Assembly (NCBI GenBank): GCA_964633815.1
Contig: CAZWHW010000002.1
Span: forward strand, 1-64,000
Direction of reading: 5' to 3'
From: CALKZN01 sp964633815
GTDB taxonomy: Bacteria > Pseudomonadota > Gammaproteobacteria > Arenicellales > Arenicellaceae
Length of the DNA: 64,000 nucleotides
The translations under genes and the position numbers were made by a program. The notes below the pieces were generated by a model that did no database searches, had not been told where the DNA came from, and saw only the letters and a list, made by a program, of their open reading frames with translations. This document shows, in pieces, positions 34,769-45,477 of this stretch; within the stretch, counting starts at the first letter, position 1, and every line of letters begins with the position of its first letter.

Positions 34769-37015
34769 ATGTCTGTCACACGCAAAAACAAAAAAAATGA
34801 CACAAACGAAAATTTCAACATCGTACGAGTTGCAGTACCTGTCCCAATTTTTCGTTTATTTGATTATAGAAGTGCAGAAATATTAAAAATTGGAGCGCGA
34901 GTGTTAATACCATTCGCACGGCGGCAGTTAGTGGGCGTAATTGTTGATAAAGTTGAGTCAAATGATACTAAAGTCAAATTCAGCAAGCTTAAGTTTATTT
35001 CTGAAGTTCTAGACTCTGATTTTATCCCACGAGATTTAATGGATTTAGCTCAATGGATTGCTAGTTATTATTTAGTACCGATTGGCATGGTGTATGAATT
35101 AATTTTGCCAGTAAAGCTTCGCAAAGTAGAGCCAAGCAAACCTATTGGCGAACAACATTGGCAATTAAACAAGGCTGCTGAACGTATTGTTTCCGAAGAT
35201 TTTGGTCGAGCTTTTGCTCAACGAGCATTGTTTGAATTTTTACAGCAAAAACGATCAGTAAATGCATTGCAATTAAATGAACATTTCAAACAGTGGCGTC
35301 CTGCAATGAAAGCTATATCGAACAAAGGTTTGATCAAAACAACGAATATTCTTAGTTTTTCCGAATATGCTCCTAAGCCTCTAGATCAGCAATTAACATT
35401 AAATGCTGAGCAGCGAAAAATAGTGGCCAGTGTTGAGGAGAAGTTTGCAAGTCATTTGATACATGGAATCACCGGCAGTGGTAAAACTGAAGTTTATCTC
35501 AGCATTGTAGAAAAGCATTTATCCGCGGGCCATCAAGCATTGTTATTGGTGCCAGAGATTTCTTTGACCCCGCAATTTGTTGAACGTGTGCGACAACGGT
35601 TGAATAAATCCGTAGCAGTGGTGCATTCCAGTATGAATGATGCACAGCGACATAAAGCATGGTGGGCGGCAAAAAATGGCGAAGTTGATATTGTGCTTGG
35701 AACACGAGCTAGTGTGTTCACTGTTTTTAAAAATCTGCGCATTATTATTGTTGATGAAGAGCACGATAGTTCATTTAAACAACAAGATGGTGTACGCTAT
35801 CACGCCAGAGATGTCGCGATCATGCGTGCTAAACAACATGATATTCCTATAGTTCTTGGGTCGGCGACACCTTCTTTGGAAGCTCTGCACAATGTTGCGC
35901 AAGGCAAATTTACACTGAGCACTTTGGAGCAACGCGCAACGGGAACCAGTTTACCTGAAATGCATTTGATTGACTGTAGTAATCCAGTTGAGAGCTTGGA
36001 GAATGGTCTTTCAACAAGTTTGTTGAAACAAATCAAAAAGCGCTTAGATAAAAACCAGCAAACAATTTTATTTATCAATCGTCGAGGTTTTTCGCCAACG
36101 CTCTACTGTACTGAATGCGGTTGGACTGCTCAATGCCCGCGGTGTGATGCGCGAGTCACAGCACATATTGACCCTAGCAGCGGCGCGATTAAAAGAGTGC
36201 GTTGTCATCATTGCGGCTATCAAGCTGGCACTTCGCATACTCAATTCAATCAATGTGGCGCTTGTCATCAACCAACGGTTATGCCATTGGGCGCAGGCAC
36301 GCAACGTGCTGAAGAAGCATTGCGTCAACATTTCCCTGAAGCGGTGATAACCAGATTAGATCGAGATGTTATAACTACAAAAACAGCGCTTGAAAAAGAG
36401 CTAAGTAGAATTAAATCTGGTGAGGTTGATATTATTATTGGCACGCAAATGCTGACTAAAGGGCATGACTTTCCCAAAGTCACTTTAGTAGGAATTTTGG
36501 ATGCTGATCAAGGTTTATTTGCTTTAGACTTCCGCAGCCAAGAAAAACTCTATCAACAATTATTGCAGATTAGCGGCAGAGCAGGTCGCCACCAAAAAGG
36601 CGAGGTGTATATTCAAACGCAATTTCCTGACCATGAATTTTATCATCAATTACTAGCGCAAGACTATGCAGCTTTTGCTCAGCAAGAGATTGAAAATCGT
36701 CGCATGCTTAAATATCCACCGATTGGTTATATTTCACTGCTTCGAGCAGAATCTCATTATGCTAAACAAGGCTTAGATTTTCTGCGTTGGTGCAAACAAC
36801 AGATCGCCCAACCTGACGGGGTGTTTGTTTCCGATGCAGTACCAGCACCGATGGAAAAACGTGCGGGTCGATATCGTGCGCAATTAATGATGCATTCGCA
36901 ATCTCGAGCCGATTTACATCAATTTCAACATAGTTTGTTGAGCCTTATTAGCAATAATAAACAGCAAAGTTCAATTCGTTGGTCGCTTGATGTTGATCCA
37001 ATTGATCTTTATTAA
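34769..37015 (+). CDS. priA: primosomal protein N' (PriA helicase)
   Basis: A 748-residue superfamily 2 DNA helicase restarting collapsed replication forks. The N-terminal 3'-DNA-end-binding domain (about 15-115) is followed by Walker A GITGSGKTEVY, DEEH box VDEEHDSSFKQQ, and the two-zinc cysteine cluster CTECGWTAQCPRC...CHHCGYQ...CGACHQP. The helicase C-domain includes GTQMLTKGHDFPKVTLVG and QISGRAGR. Length is normal. Confidence 0.97.
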   Translation: MSVTRKNKKNDTNENFNIVRVAVPVPIFRLFDYRSAEILKIGARVLIPFARRQLVGVIVDKVESNDTKVKFSKLKFISEVLDSDFIPRDLMDLAQWIASYYLVPIGMVYELILPVKLRKVEPSKPIGEQHWQLNKAAERIVSEDFGRAFAQRALFEFLQQKRSVNALQLNEHFKQWRPAMKAISNKGLIKTTNILSFSEYAPKPLDQQLTLNAEQRKIVASVEEKFASHLIHGITGSGKTEVYLSIVEKHLSAGHQALLLVPEISLTPQFVERVRQRLNKSVAVVHSSMNDAQRHKAWWAAKNGEVDIVLGTRASVFTVFKNLRIIIVDEEHDSSFKQQDGVRYHARDVAIMRAKQHDIPIVLGSATPSLEALHNVAQGKFTLSTLEQRATGTSLPEMHLIDCSNPVESLENGLSTSLLKQIKKRLDKNQQTILFINRRGFSPTLYCTECGWTAQCPRCDARVTAHIDPSSGAIKRVRCHHCGYQAGTSHTQFNQCGACHQPTVMPLGAGTQRAEEALRQHFPEAVITRLDRDVITTKTALEKELSRIKSGEVDIIIGTQMLTKGHDFPKVTLVGILDADQGLFALDFRSQEKLYQQLLQISGRAGRHQKGEVYIQTQFPDHEFYHQLLAQDYAAFAQQEIENRRMLKYPPIGYISLLRAESHYAKQGLDFLRWCKQQIAQPDGVFVSDAVPAPMEKRAGRYRAQLMMHSQSRADLHQFQHSLLSLISNNKQQSSIRWSLDVDPIDLY

Positions 37016-37089
37016 ACATTGCGCCTACTTTTCTTAAACTAATAGCGGTAAAATCCCCAGCCAATATTGACTTATACATCCATAGAATC

Positions 37090-38832
37090 GTGAAGCAAGA
37101 TTTACAACACATTTTCGAACAAGCCATAGCCCGACTCAAAATGGATGGGGTGATTGCATCTGATCAAGTAGTTAAATTAATTTTTGATCGCTCCAAGCAA
37201 AAAGAACATGGTGATTTTGCTACCAATGTGGCCTTGATGTTGGCAAAAGCTGCCAAAATGAACCCGCGTGAATTAGCACAAAAAATTATTGATGCTTTGC
37301 CAGATTCTACATTGATCCAAAAAGCAGAGATTGCTGGACCAGGATTCATTAATTTATTTGTTGCGGATGACGCTAAGTTTGCGGTCATTGATATTATCAA
37401 ACAAGCGCGAGAAACTTATGGTTTAGCGGATAAAAACAGCCAAAACCATCGTATTTTATTAGAATTTGTTTCTGCCAATCCAACTGGACCTTTACATGTT
37501 GGGCATGGCCGCGGCGCTGCCTATGGCGATGCGCTGAGTCGTTTGCTAACTGCTGCGGGTTATGATGTTCATAAAGAATATTATGTAAACGATGCTGGCA
37601 GGCAAATGGATATTTTGGCGACTTCGGTTTGGCTTCGTTATTTGCAAGCCGCTATTGTTGAGCTGGCTTTTCCTGAGAATTGTTATCAAGGTGATTATGT
37701 TGCTGACATGGGTAAACAGCAGTTTGAAAAATTTGCTGAAAAATATGTAGTCAGCAATGAAATATTAAACGCTGCAACCGCCGGTCTTGAGCCAGAGGCT
37801 GCGTTGGATGCATTGATTGCCTTGGCAAAAGAAACACTTGGTGAAGACAGCTATGAAGATTTTTTTCAGCTAGCTTTGCAAACCATCTTGACGGATATTC
37901 GCGAAGACTTAGCAGGCTTTAAAGTGAATTATGATGAATGGTTTTCTGAGCGTTCATTGTTTAGCAATCCAGATCAAGTCATGCGAGCTATTGAAAAACT
38001 TAAAACCATTGATTATTTATACCAAGACAATGGTGCATGGTGGTTTAAATCCACCGAATTTGGTGATGAAAAAGATCGTGTGGTTTTGCGTGATAATGGC
38101 GCACCAACGTATTTTGCTTCCGACATTGCTTATCATCTGAACAAGCTTGAACGTGGTTTTGATACATGTATCGATATTTGGGGTGCAGACCATCATGGTT
38201 ATGTGCCGCGTGTTAAAGCGGCTTTGCAAGCCTTGGGTCAAGACGCAAATCGTCTTAAAGTATTGTTGGTTCAATTTGCCATTTTATATCGTGGCGGTGA
38301 AAAAGTGCCGATGTCGACTCGAAGTGGTGAGTTTGTCAAACTGGCAGAACTGCGTGAAGAAGTCGGTAATGATGCGGCGCGATTTTATTATGTACAGCGC
38401 AAACCTGAGCAGCATATGGACTTTGATTTAGACTTGGCTAAATCACAAAGCAACGACAATCCAGTTTATTATGTGCAATATGCGCATGCGCGTATTTGCC
38501 AAGTTTTTAATGCAACGGCTGTTCGAGGAATTGTGATTGGTGAAGTACAAAACTATGGCTTATTAACCTCCGAAACTGAAGAAAATTTGCTTACAGCTTT
38601 AGCTAAGTTTCCGGAAATGGTGCAAACAGCTGCCAAAGCGTATGAGCCACATCAAATAACCTATTATTTGCGTGATCTTGCCAATGCACTTCACAGCTAC
38701 TACAACGCCTGTAAATTTTTGGATAGCGAAGAAGAACTTAGAAACCAGCGCATGGCTCTGTTAACTGCAACTCAACAAGTGTTAAGAAATGGTTTGACAT
38801 TAATTGGTGTTAGCGCACCTGAAAAAATGTAA
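37090..38832 (+). CDS. argS: arginyl-tRNA synthetase
   Basis: A 580-residue class I synthetase. The Add1 N-terminal domain (about 1-95), the HIGH motif as HVGHGRG in SANPTGPLHVGHGRG, and a KMSKS equivalent, MSTRSG, which lacks the second lysine as in many ArgRS, are visible. The anticodon-binding DALR domain is at about 455-580. The start is GTG at 37090. The order priA-argS-ftsN-like is a known gammaproteobacterial arrangement. Confidence 0.96.
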   Translation: MKQDLQHIFEQAIARLKMDGVIASDQVVKLIFDRSKQKEHGDFATNVALMLAKAAKMNPRELAQKIIDALPDSTLIQKAEIAGPGFINLFVADDAKFAVIDIIKQARETYGLADKNSQNHRILLEFVSANPTGPLHVGHGRGAAYGDALSRLLTAAGYDVHKEYYVNDAGRQMDILATSVWLRYLQAAIVELAFPENCYQGDYVADMGKQQFEKFAEKYVVSNEILNAATAGLEPEAALDALIALAKETLGEDSYEDFFQLALQTILTDIREDLAGFKVNYDEWFSERSLFSNPDQVMRAIEKLKTIDYLYQDNGAWWFKSTEFGDEKDRVVLRDNGAPTYFASDIAYHLNKLERGFDTCIDIWGADHHGYVPRVKAALQALGQDANRLKVLLVQFAILYRGGEKVPMSTRSGEFVKLAELREEVGNDAARFYYVQRKPEQHMDFDLDLAKSQSNDNPVYYVQYAHARICQVFNATAVRGIVIGEVQNYGLLTSETEENLLTALAKFPEMVQTAAKAYEPHQITYYLRDLANALHSYYNACKFLDSEEELRNQRMALLTATQQVLRNGLTLIGVSAPEKM

Positions 38833-38860
38833 GACTAACTCTGGGATTAGATTTCAAAAC

Positions 38861-39442
38861 ATGGCTCAAGCAAGACAATCCGCGCGTCGATCGCAGCAAA
38901 GTAGTAAAAAGAAAAAAACACGTAGCAGCATGCCATGGGGTTTGCTATTAATTGTGTTGACGTCGGGCTTTGTGATTGGTGCAATTGCTGCAGGTTATTT
39001 CTTCAATTACGGTAATTTAGGCCATGGTTTAAAGAACTATCAATGGTCGCAATCGAACAAGACAAGCCAAGAAGATTTGAATCAGCAAAATTTTCCTGTT
39101 CGAACCCAAAAGAACTTTGAATTCTATGATGTCCTTGAAGGAACTCGTGATCGCGTGTTGCCTGAAGATTTTTCAGTTGAACAAACTGATCGTCAGCGCC
39201 AGCAATATTTTTATATCATGCAGATTGCAACGCTTTCCAGTAAATCAGCGGCTGATTCTTTGAGAGCTAAACTAGCTCTGAAAGGTTTCGAAACCAAGGT
39301 TGAAAACACAAACGGAAAGTTTCGCCTAAAAATGGGTCCATTCTCAGATCGACGAAAACTCAAAAATGTTCGTAATGACATCAAAAAAACAGGCTTTGGA
39401 CTTAATCCAATTGGGATTCAGTATAAGAAAAAATCACAGTAA
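38861..39442 (+). CDS. ftsN: FtsN-like SPOR-domain cell-division protein
   Basis: A 193-residue bitopic protein. A basic cytoplasmic N-terminus (RQSARRSQQSSKKKKTR), one membrane helix (about 30-52) and a periplasmic linker lead to a C-terminal SPOR domain (about 113-190; YFYIMQIATLSSKSAADSLR...FRLKMGPFSDRRK), which binds denuded glycan at the septum. Shorter than E. coli FtsN (319) but with the right architecture and place, 28 bp after argS. ATG at 38861 avoids the argS overlap of an upstream start. The symbol is by context. Confidence 0.8.
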   Translation: MAQARQSARRSQQSSKKKKTRSSMPWGLLLIVLTSGFVIGAIAAGYFFNYGNLGHGLKNYQWSQSNKTSQEDLNQQNFPVRTQKNFEFYDVLEGTRDRVLPEDFSVEQTDRQRQQYFYIMQIATLSSKSAADSLRAKLALKGFETKVENTNGKFRLKMGPFSDRRKLKNVRNDIKKTGFGLNPIGIQYKKKSQ

Positions 39443-39553
39443 ATTTTCTACAATTCCTATAGAGAAACAAAATTCAAAGGCAATTGATAAAGTGATTAAC
39501 AATGTGCGATTATTGATGTCATGTTATTTATATCAACATGCCTAAATAGTTAA

Positions 39554-40507
39554 ATGAAAAAAGAATTTTTAGAACAAAGCATTCCATTGGAACCGATTCT
39601 GGCAATCGTGGGCTTTTTAGGCGCTGGTAAAACTACGTTACTAAAAAAATTGATCTCAAACTATGGTAATAGTGGCTGGAATCCATTTGTGATTCTCAAT
39701 GATTATGAAAATGCGCAATTGGATGTTCAGCAACTAAGCGATCAAGTTGAGCCTGAATGGATCAGAGCATTGAGTGGAAGTTGCATTTGTTGCAGTGGTA
39801 TTGCTGAGTTGAGGAATTTTGTGAATACTATTCCTGAGCGAGATAATGGCATTACTTTGATTGAGGCCAATGGCACTTCGGATGCATGTCAGTTAATGGG
39901 TTTTCTCGGTGTTGGTATCGATGATCGCTTTCTACCACCAGTACAAATTTCGGTTGTGGATGTCAAGAATTGGCAACAAAGAGGCGAACACAATGAGCTT
40001 GAGGCTAATCAAGTACAGGTGTCTTCTTTGATTGTGTTAACGCATCTGAAAGGAGTATCTGAAACAAGAAAATCTTTGGTCATTGAGGAATTGAAAGCTC
40101 TTAACCCAACTGCGAAAATCCAAACCTCGGAAGAGTTAGATATTGCTATTCTTGCAGAACTTGCTCCATCTATTAATTCAGCGCAAAATCTAGATCACCA
40201 GAAAGCACATTGGTCTTCTTGCTCAGCAGATTTACCAAAATTGCCTGATAAAACCTATATCGAGGATATTTGTCTGCGACTCCCTAAAAGCATTATGCGA
40301 GTTAAAGGTTGTGTTCAAATAGGCGAGGATGAAAATCACACTTATTTTGAGCGTCTACCTGATGGTAGTGTGCATATAAGACCTTATAATGGTTGGCCAA
40401 CAATGGGTTCAAAAATATTAATTGTTGGCCCAGAAAGTGATCCTGCGTTACTTGATAAGTTGATCAATGCTAGTCTTAAAGGCCATGCCATAGCGAGGCA
40501 AAGCTAG
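39554..40507 (+). CDS. CobW/COG0523-family GTPase
   Basis: A 317-residue G3E GTPase, likely a metallochaperone. Walker A is GFLGAGKTTLLKKL, and the family's metal-binding C-x-C-C motif is GSCICCSG. LIEANGTSDACQLMG replaces the more usual E-x-SG-x-A-x-P. The C-terminal CobW domain (about 230-310) is short. The metal (Zn, Co or other) is not clear, and no zinc-uptake genes are adjacent. It stands alone, converging on asd. Confidence 0.87.
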   Translation: MKKEFLEQSIPLEPILAIVGFLGAGKTTLLKKLISNYGNSGWNPFVILNDYENAQLDVQQLSDQVEPEWIRALSGSCICCSGIAELRNFVNTIPERDNGITLIEANGTSDACQLMGFLGVGIDDRFLPPVQISVVDVKNWQQRGEHNELEANQVQVSSLIVLTHLKGVSETRKSLVIEELKALNPTAKIQTSEELDIAILAELAPSINSAQNLDHQKAHWSSCSADLPKLPDKTYIEDICLRLPKSIMRVKGCVQIGEDENHTYFERLPDGSVHIRPYNGWPTMGSKILIVGPESDPALLDKLINASLKGHAIARQS

Positions 40508-40513
40508 ACAGCA

Positions 40514-41647
40514 TTAAGCTCGGCTTTTGATAATTCTAAGCATTCGTCTTAATGGTTCTGCAGCCCCCCAAAGCAATTGGTCACCGCAGGTGAATGCACT
40601 GATATATTGTTCGCCCATATTTAATTTGCGAATTCTGCCAACCGGCACGGTTAGTTTGCCTGTTACAGCTGCCGGTGTCAGATCTTGCATGGAGGCTTCT
40701 TTGCCATTTGGTACTAATTTAACCCAATCATTCGCCTCACTGATGAGCTTTTCTATTTCATCAATATTGAGGTTTTCAGTGAGTTTAATTGTCAGAGCTT
40801 GGCTGTGACAGCGCATTGCGCCAATACGAACACACAAGCCATCAACAGGAATTTCTGGGAGCAGTTTGCTTTGGTCAGATTCGTACGAAACGCCGCCTAA
40901 AATCTTATTGGTTTCAGCATTGGCTTTCCATTCCTCACGACTTTGACCATTGTCTAGTTCAGAATCAATCCAAGGGATTAAGCTGCCTGCTAAAGGTACG
41001 CCAAATTGGCTGGCATCAAGCTTGCTAAATTTTTCACTAACTTTTTTATCAATAGCCAAAATTGCTGATGCTGGGTCAGCTAATTCGTCAGCAACACAGT
41101 GTTTTAGTTCGCCCATTTGCGTCAATAATTCGCGCATATGGCGTGCTCCACCACCTGAAGCAGCTTGGTAAGTCATGGCAGAAATCCATTCGACTTTGCC
41201 AGCATTTAATAAGCCACTAATTGCCATCAGCATGAGGCTGACAGTGCAGTTGCCACCAATAAAGTTTTTAATGCCGTTGTCTAAACCTTTGTCAATGACA
41301 TCGTTATTCACCGGATCAAGAACAATTAGCGCATCGTCTTGCATACGCAAGCTTGACGCAGCATCAATCCAATAACCAGCCCAACCGTTTTCACGCAGAG
41401 AACCAATTACAGATTTTGTATAGTCGCCGCCTTGGCAAGAGACGATTACATCCATTTCAGCCAATTCTTTGATGTCGTTCGCGTTTTTTAGGCTTGGGAT
41501 ATCTTTGCCAATGCTTGGACCTGTACCACCTACATTGGAAGTTGTGAAGAAAATGGGTTCAATATCAGCGAAATCGTTTTCTTCTAACATGCGACCCATT
41601 AACACTGAGCCAACCATACCCCGCCAACCAACAAAACCTACACGCAT
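40514..41647 (-). CDS. asd: aspartate-semialdehyde dehydrogenase
   Basis: A 377-residue NADPH enzyme of the aspartate pathway (Lys, Thr, Met, diaminopimelate). N-terminal [15 protein letters not shown] binds NADP; the catalytic cysteine is in [24 protein letters not shown] and [13 protein letters not shown] (catalytic His) follow. It is of the Gram-negative, E. coli-like type by length and insertions. Stops a few bases from the convergent CobW gene. Confidence 0.96.
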   Translation of the reverse strand: MRVGFVGWRGMVGSVLMGRMLEENDFADIEPIFFTTSNVGGTGPSIGKDIPSLKNANDIKELAEMDVIVSCQGGDYTKSVIGSLRENGWAGYWIDAASSLRMQDDALIVLDPVNNDVIDKGLDNGIKNFIGGNCTVSLMLMAISGLLNAGKVEWISAMTYQAASGGGARHMRELLTQMGELKHCVADELADPASAILAIDKKVSEKFSKLDASQFGVPLAGSLIPWIDSELDNGQSREEWKANAETNKILGGVSYESDQSKLLPEIPVDGLCVRIGAMRCHSQALTIKLTENLNIDEIEKLISEANDWVKLVPNGKEASMQDLTPAAVTGKLTVPVGRIRKLNMGEQYISAFTCGDQLLWGAAEPLRRMLRIIKSRA

Positions 41648-41936
41648 TGCTTTACCTTTAAGATGCTTAATAAAATAAAATTTGATTATAACTAATGCTA
41701 GCCAAAAAAAGAGTGATTAAGATGTTCTTTTTTAGGGTTTTGACTTAATTAATATATTGATTGTTCGCTATCTTATTTTCGGTAATTTTTTGCAGCGCTT
41801 TTGTATCAAAGGAAGTTGAATTAAAACCTATGACTGATTAATGTAGTTGCTATTATATTTCTCTCTTTTTCAACAAACTTATTAATGCTGTAATATATGA
41901 ACTAGTGGGTTCAAATAAAACATCGATCAAAACATT

Positions 41937-42308
41937 ATGAAACCAGGAAAAGCAGGAATAGCTCGAATAATTGATGCATTTGGTTATTCTATGAAAGGTT
42001 TGAAATTTGCTTGGCAAAATGAAACGGCTTTTCGACAAGAATGTTATATAGCTTTCGTGTTGTTGCCGTTAGCATTTTTGTTTGCTGAAAGTGCGGTGCA
42101 GTTAGTGTTGTTGATTCTGCCAATTTTTATTTTATTAATTGTAGAGTTATTGAATTCAGCGATAGAAGCTGCAATAGATAGGTATGGAGATGAGTTACAT
42201 GTATTATCTGGTGCTGCCAAAGATATTGGCTCAGCGGCAGTGTTTTTTAGCATGGTATTGCTAGGCATTATTTGGATGTTGATTCTATATGATATTTTTC
42301 TGATGTAA
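41937..42308 (+). CDS. dgkA: diacylglycerol kinase
   Basis: A 123-residue trimeric membrane kinase recycling diacylglycerol to phosphatidate. Three helices (about 32-48, 52-70, 95-118) and the conserved catalytic stretch VELLNSAIEAAIDRYGDE plus AKDIGSAAV are present. A FAWQNETAFRQE segment matches the N-terminal surface helix. Length equals that of E. coli DgkA. The 289 bp upstream show no gene. Confidence 0.95.
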   Translation: MKPGKAGIARIIDAFGYSMKGLKFAWQNETAFRQECYIAFVLLPLAFLFAESAVQLVLLILPIFILLIVELLNSAIEAAIDRYGDELHVLSGAAKDIGSAAVFFSMVLLGIIWMLILYDIFLM

Positions 42309-42368
42309 ATGCCTTACAGTCTGTTCAAAAAAGAATCAAATTCAAGGTTTCTCTGTTAATCTATTTAT

Positions 42369-43283
42369 ATGGTCAATGATCCAAAAAAACTGGTTGTCGC
42401 AATCTCTTCAAGAGCCTTATTTGATCTTGAGAGTAGTCATCGCATTTATATGGAAAAAGGCGTACAGGCTTATTGTCAATATCAAATTCAACATGAAAAT
42501 GAAGTGCTTGAGCCAGGCGTTGCGTTTCCTTTAGTGGAAAAGCTATTACATCTTAATTCTATAGGGGCACAGCGCGAACGGGTTGAAGTGATTTTGTTAT
42601 CACGTAATAGTGCAGATACTGGACTACGTGTATTTAACTCTATTCAAAAACATAATTTACCGATTACTCGTGCAGCTTTCACTGGTGGTCAAAGCCCATT
42701 TGAATATGTTGAACCATTTGGTGCTGATTTGTTTTTATCCAGTGATCCAAATGATGTTGCAATTACGTTGAATGCAGGCTTTGCTGCAGCAACAATTTTA
42801 CCATCTAGTAGTAATGGAAAATGTGTGTCACCGGGTGAAAATCCACAATTAAAAATTGCCTTTGATGGTGATGCCGTATTATTTTCTGATGAAGCGGAAC
42901 GAGTATACAAAAAACAAGGCTTGGAAGCTTTCACCGAATCTGAGTTGAGAGCAGCTAATGACCCCTTGCGCGGTGGTCCGTTCAAAAACTTATTGGCAGC
43001 ATTACAAAACTTGCAAAATGAATTTGATACAGATGATTCACCGATCAGAACAGCGTTAGTGACAGCACGAGCAGCGCCAGCGCATGAGCGCGTGATCCGC
43101 ACTCTACGTGATTGGAATATTCGTATTGATGAAGCATTGTTTTTGGGAGGTATGAATAAAGGTGAATTTTTATGTAAATTTGGTGCGGACATTTTTTTTG
43201 ATGACCAAGAAGGGCACTGTGAATCGGCTCGCCAGCATGTGCCAACCGGGCATGTGCCGCACGGCATCGCAAATGAAAATTGA
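42369..43283 (+). CDS. cytosolic 5'-nucleotidase
   Basis: A 304-residue protein of the 5'-nucleotidase family related to vertebrate cN-I (PF06189). AISSRALFDLESSHRIY, LLSRNSADTGLRVFNSI, RAAFTGGQ, IAFDGDAVLFSDEAE (HAD-type Asp motif) and FLGGMNKGEFLCKFGADIFFDDQ are the family blocks. It likely dephosphorylates purine or pyrimidine monophosphates. The next gene starts 20 bp later. Confidence 0.88.
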   Translation: MVNDPKKLVVAISSRALFDLESSHRIYMEKGVQAYCQYQIQHENEVLEPGVAFPLVEKLLHLNSIGAQRERVEVILLSRNSADTGLRVFNSIQKHNLPITRAAFTGGQSPFEYVEPFGADLFLSSDPNDVAITLNAGFAAATILPSSSNGKCVSPGENPQLKIAFDGDAVLFSDEAERVYKKQGLEAFTESELRAANDPLRGGPFKNLLAALQNLQNEFDTDDSPIRTALVTARAAPAHERVIRTLRDWNIRIDEALFLGGMNKGEFLCKFGADIFFDDQEGHCESARQHVPTGHVPHGIANEN

Positions 43284-43303
43284 TATAGGATCATAAAGTT
43301 TAG

Positions 43304-44644
43304 ATGTTGCGGTATATTTTTTTATTTTTCTTGTTAATTTATTGTGCTTCTGCAAAAGCAGCTTTGCCATTGACCGTTGATGGCCAACCTTTGCCATCTT
43401 TGGCGCCAATGCTTAAAAACACTTCGCCCGCAGTAGTCAATATTTCAACAGTGACCAATGTTCGAGTTAGACAATATAGGCCATTGTTCGATGATCCGTT
43501 TTTTCGAAAATTTTTTGAAGGCACTGAACAAGCACCAAGGCAACGTTTTAAAAAGCGCCAAGGACTTGGCTCGGGCGTTATTTTTGATGCTGTCAACGGA
43601 TTGATTGTTACCAATAATCATGTGATTGATGGCGTTGATGAGATTAATATTACACTTAAAGATGGCCGCCAGTTGCAAGCAGAATTGGTCGGCAAAGACA
43701 AAGAAACGGATATTGCGATTATTCAAGTTAAAGCTGACAACCTAACGGCTATTCGTTTAGGTAACTCGGATAATTTATTAGTAGGCGATTTTGTTGTTGC
43801 TATTGGCAATCCATTTGGATTACGTCAAACCGTGACCTCTGGAATTGTGAGTGGCTTGGGACGCAGTGGTCTTGGCATTGAGGGTTTTGAAGATTTTATT
43901 CAAACTGACGCTTCGATTAATCCAGGCAATTCTGGTGGAGCATTAGTGAATTTGCGTGGTGAATTAGTGGGAATTAACACCGCAATTATTGCGCCTTCTG
44001 GCGGCAGTGTAGGCATTAATTTTGCTATTCCAATTAATATGTTTATGCAGCTAAAACCTCAGTTGGTGAAATTTGGTGAAGTTAAACGCGGACATTTAGG
44101 TATACAAGTGCAAGATTTAACGCCTGAATTATCCAGTGCTTTAAATATAAGTATTTTAAAAGGAGCGCTCATTTCAACAGTGCAAGAAGATTCTGCTGCA
44201 GAGAAATCAGGTTTGCGCAGTGGCGATGTGGTTATCAGGGCAAATGCTAAACCTATTGAAAATGCATCGGATTTAAGAAATATTTATGGCTTGACTAGAG
44301 TGGGTGAATCTATCCAAATGCAAGTTGTTCGAGATAACACTATTTTAAATATTAACATGATATTAACCGATGAATTAGCTGCAAAAGCTGGTGATGAAAT
44401 ACATCCACGTTTACAAGGTGCAACGTTTAGCGATATGTCGACTGGTGAGGGCGTTTTGGTTTCGAATTTGGAAGTTGGTAGTTTGGCGCACTCTACTGGC
44501 TTACAGCAGGGTGATATCATTCAATTTGCGAATCGTAAAAAAATTAGAAATTTAGAGACATTTAGGACTGTAGTTTCAGCCAGGCAAAGCTTGATGCTTA
44601 ATATCAAACGTGGTTCGAATAGTTTATTAATTTTATTGCAGTAG
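43304..44644 (+). CDS. degQ: DegQ/DegP-type periplasmic serine protease
   Basis: A 446-residue HtrA protease with signal peptide (about 1-20, ASAKA-AL). The triad is His in VTNNHVIDG, Asp in KETDIAIIQ and Ser in NPGNSGGALVN. Two PDZ domains follow (about 255-345 and 365-445). The short loop between strands 1 and 2 and two PDZs favour DegQ over DegP or DegS. It degrades or chaperones misfolded envelope proteins. Confidence 0.93.
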   Translation: MLRYIFLFFLLIYCASAKAALPLTVDGQPLPSLAPMLKNTSPAVVNISTVTNVRVRQYRPLFDDPFFRKFFEGTEQAPRQRFKKRQGLGSGVIFDAVNGLIVTNNHVIDGVDEINITLKDGRQLQAELVGKDKETDIAIIQVKADNLTAIRLGNSDNLLVGDFVVAIGNPFGLRQTVTSGIVSGLGRSGLGIEGFEDFIQTDASINPGNSGGALVNLRGELVGINTAIIAPSGGSVGINFAIPINMFMQLKPQLVKFGEVKRGHLGIQVQDLTPELSSALNISILKGALISTVQEDSAAEKSGLRSGDVVIRANAKPIENASDLRNIYGLTRVGESIQMQVVRDNTILNINMILTDELAAKAGDEIHPRLQGATFSDMSTGEGVLVSNLEVGSLAHSTGLQQGDIIQFANRKKIRNLETFRTVVSARQSLMLNIKRGSNSLLILLQ

Positions 44645-44733
44645 TAAACTCTATTGTTGCTTTTCAACAGATGCGCTAAAGTTGCGCTATTATTTCAAAT
44701 CAATCGATTGCTTATTTAACTATCAATTCCATT

Positions 44734-45408
44734 ATGAAAGATATTCTAATTGCACCTTCCATTTTATCTGCTAATTTTGCCAAACTTGGAGAGGAAGTCG
44801 ATACAGTTATAGAAGCGGGTGCCGACATTGTTCACTTTGATGTGATGGACAATCATTTTGTGCCAAACCTGACGATTGGTCCAATGATTTGTAAAGCCTT
44901 GCGTGATCATGGGGTGAGCGCGCCGATTGATGTGCATTTGATGGTTGAGCCAGTTGATCAAATTATTCCACAATTTGCTGATGCTGGCGCAGACTATATT
45001 ACATTTCATCCTGAAGCATCTCGCCATGTTGATCGCAGTCTACAATTGATTAAAGATAAGGGATGCAAAGCAGGTTTGGTATTGAACCCCGCAACGCCGT
45101 TGACAGAACTCGAATGGGTTATGGATAAGCTTGATATGATTTTGCTCATGTCAGTGAATCCAGGTTTTGGCGGGCAGTCATTTATTCCCTATATCAAAGA
45201 AAAAATTGTGGCAGCACGTGAATTAATCGACAACAGTGGTTTGGATATACGTCTTGAAGTCGATGGAGGCGTTAAAGCCGATAACATCGGTGAATTAGCT
45301 GCGCTTGGTGCAGACACATTTGTCGCGGGCTCAGCAATTTTTAATCAAGATAATTACAAAAAAGTGATTGATGAAATGCGGCAAAATATTGCTAATTTTG
45401 GCAAGTAG
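44734..45408 (+). CDS. rpe: ribulose-phosphate 3-epimerase
   Basis: A 224-residue TIM-barrel epimerase of the pentose phosphate pathway. Metal-binding and catalytic segments [53 protein letters not shown] and [12 protein letters not shown] are all intact. It is followed by a strong terminator. Confidence 0.97.
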   Translation: MKDILIAPSILSANFAKLGEEVDTVIEAGADIVHFDVMDNHFVPNLTIGPMICKALRDHGVSAPIDVHLMVEPVDQIIPQFADAGADYITFHPEASRHVDRSLQLIKDKGCKAGLVLNPATPLTELEWVMDKLDMILLMSVNPGFGGQSFIPYIKEKIVAARELIDNSGLDIRLEVDGGVKADNIGELAALGADTFVAGSAIFNQDNYKKVIDEMRQNIANFGK

Positions 45409-45426
45409 TTTCATCCTTAATTTTCT

Positions 45427-45458
45427 AAAAAAACCACGCTTATAGCGTGGCTTTTTTT
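45427..45458 (+). terminator. bidirectional terminator between rpe and the autotransporter gene
   Basis: Stem CCACGCT (45434..45440) and AGCGTGG (45444..45450) with loop TAT, flanked by an A-run and a T-run. It serves rpe on the plus strand and the convergent autotransporter gene on the minus strand. Confidence 0.92.
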
Positions 45459-45477
45459 GTTTTCCTAATTTAGTTCC

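Noticed and set aside
35499..36347. Many short frames on both strands within priA
   Set aside because: Overlapping shadows of a conserved helicase gene.
42689..43294. 201-aa minus-strand frame over the 5'-nucleotidase gene
   Set aside because: Antisense to a clearly conserved gene; no recognisable motif.
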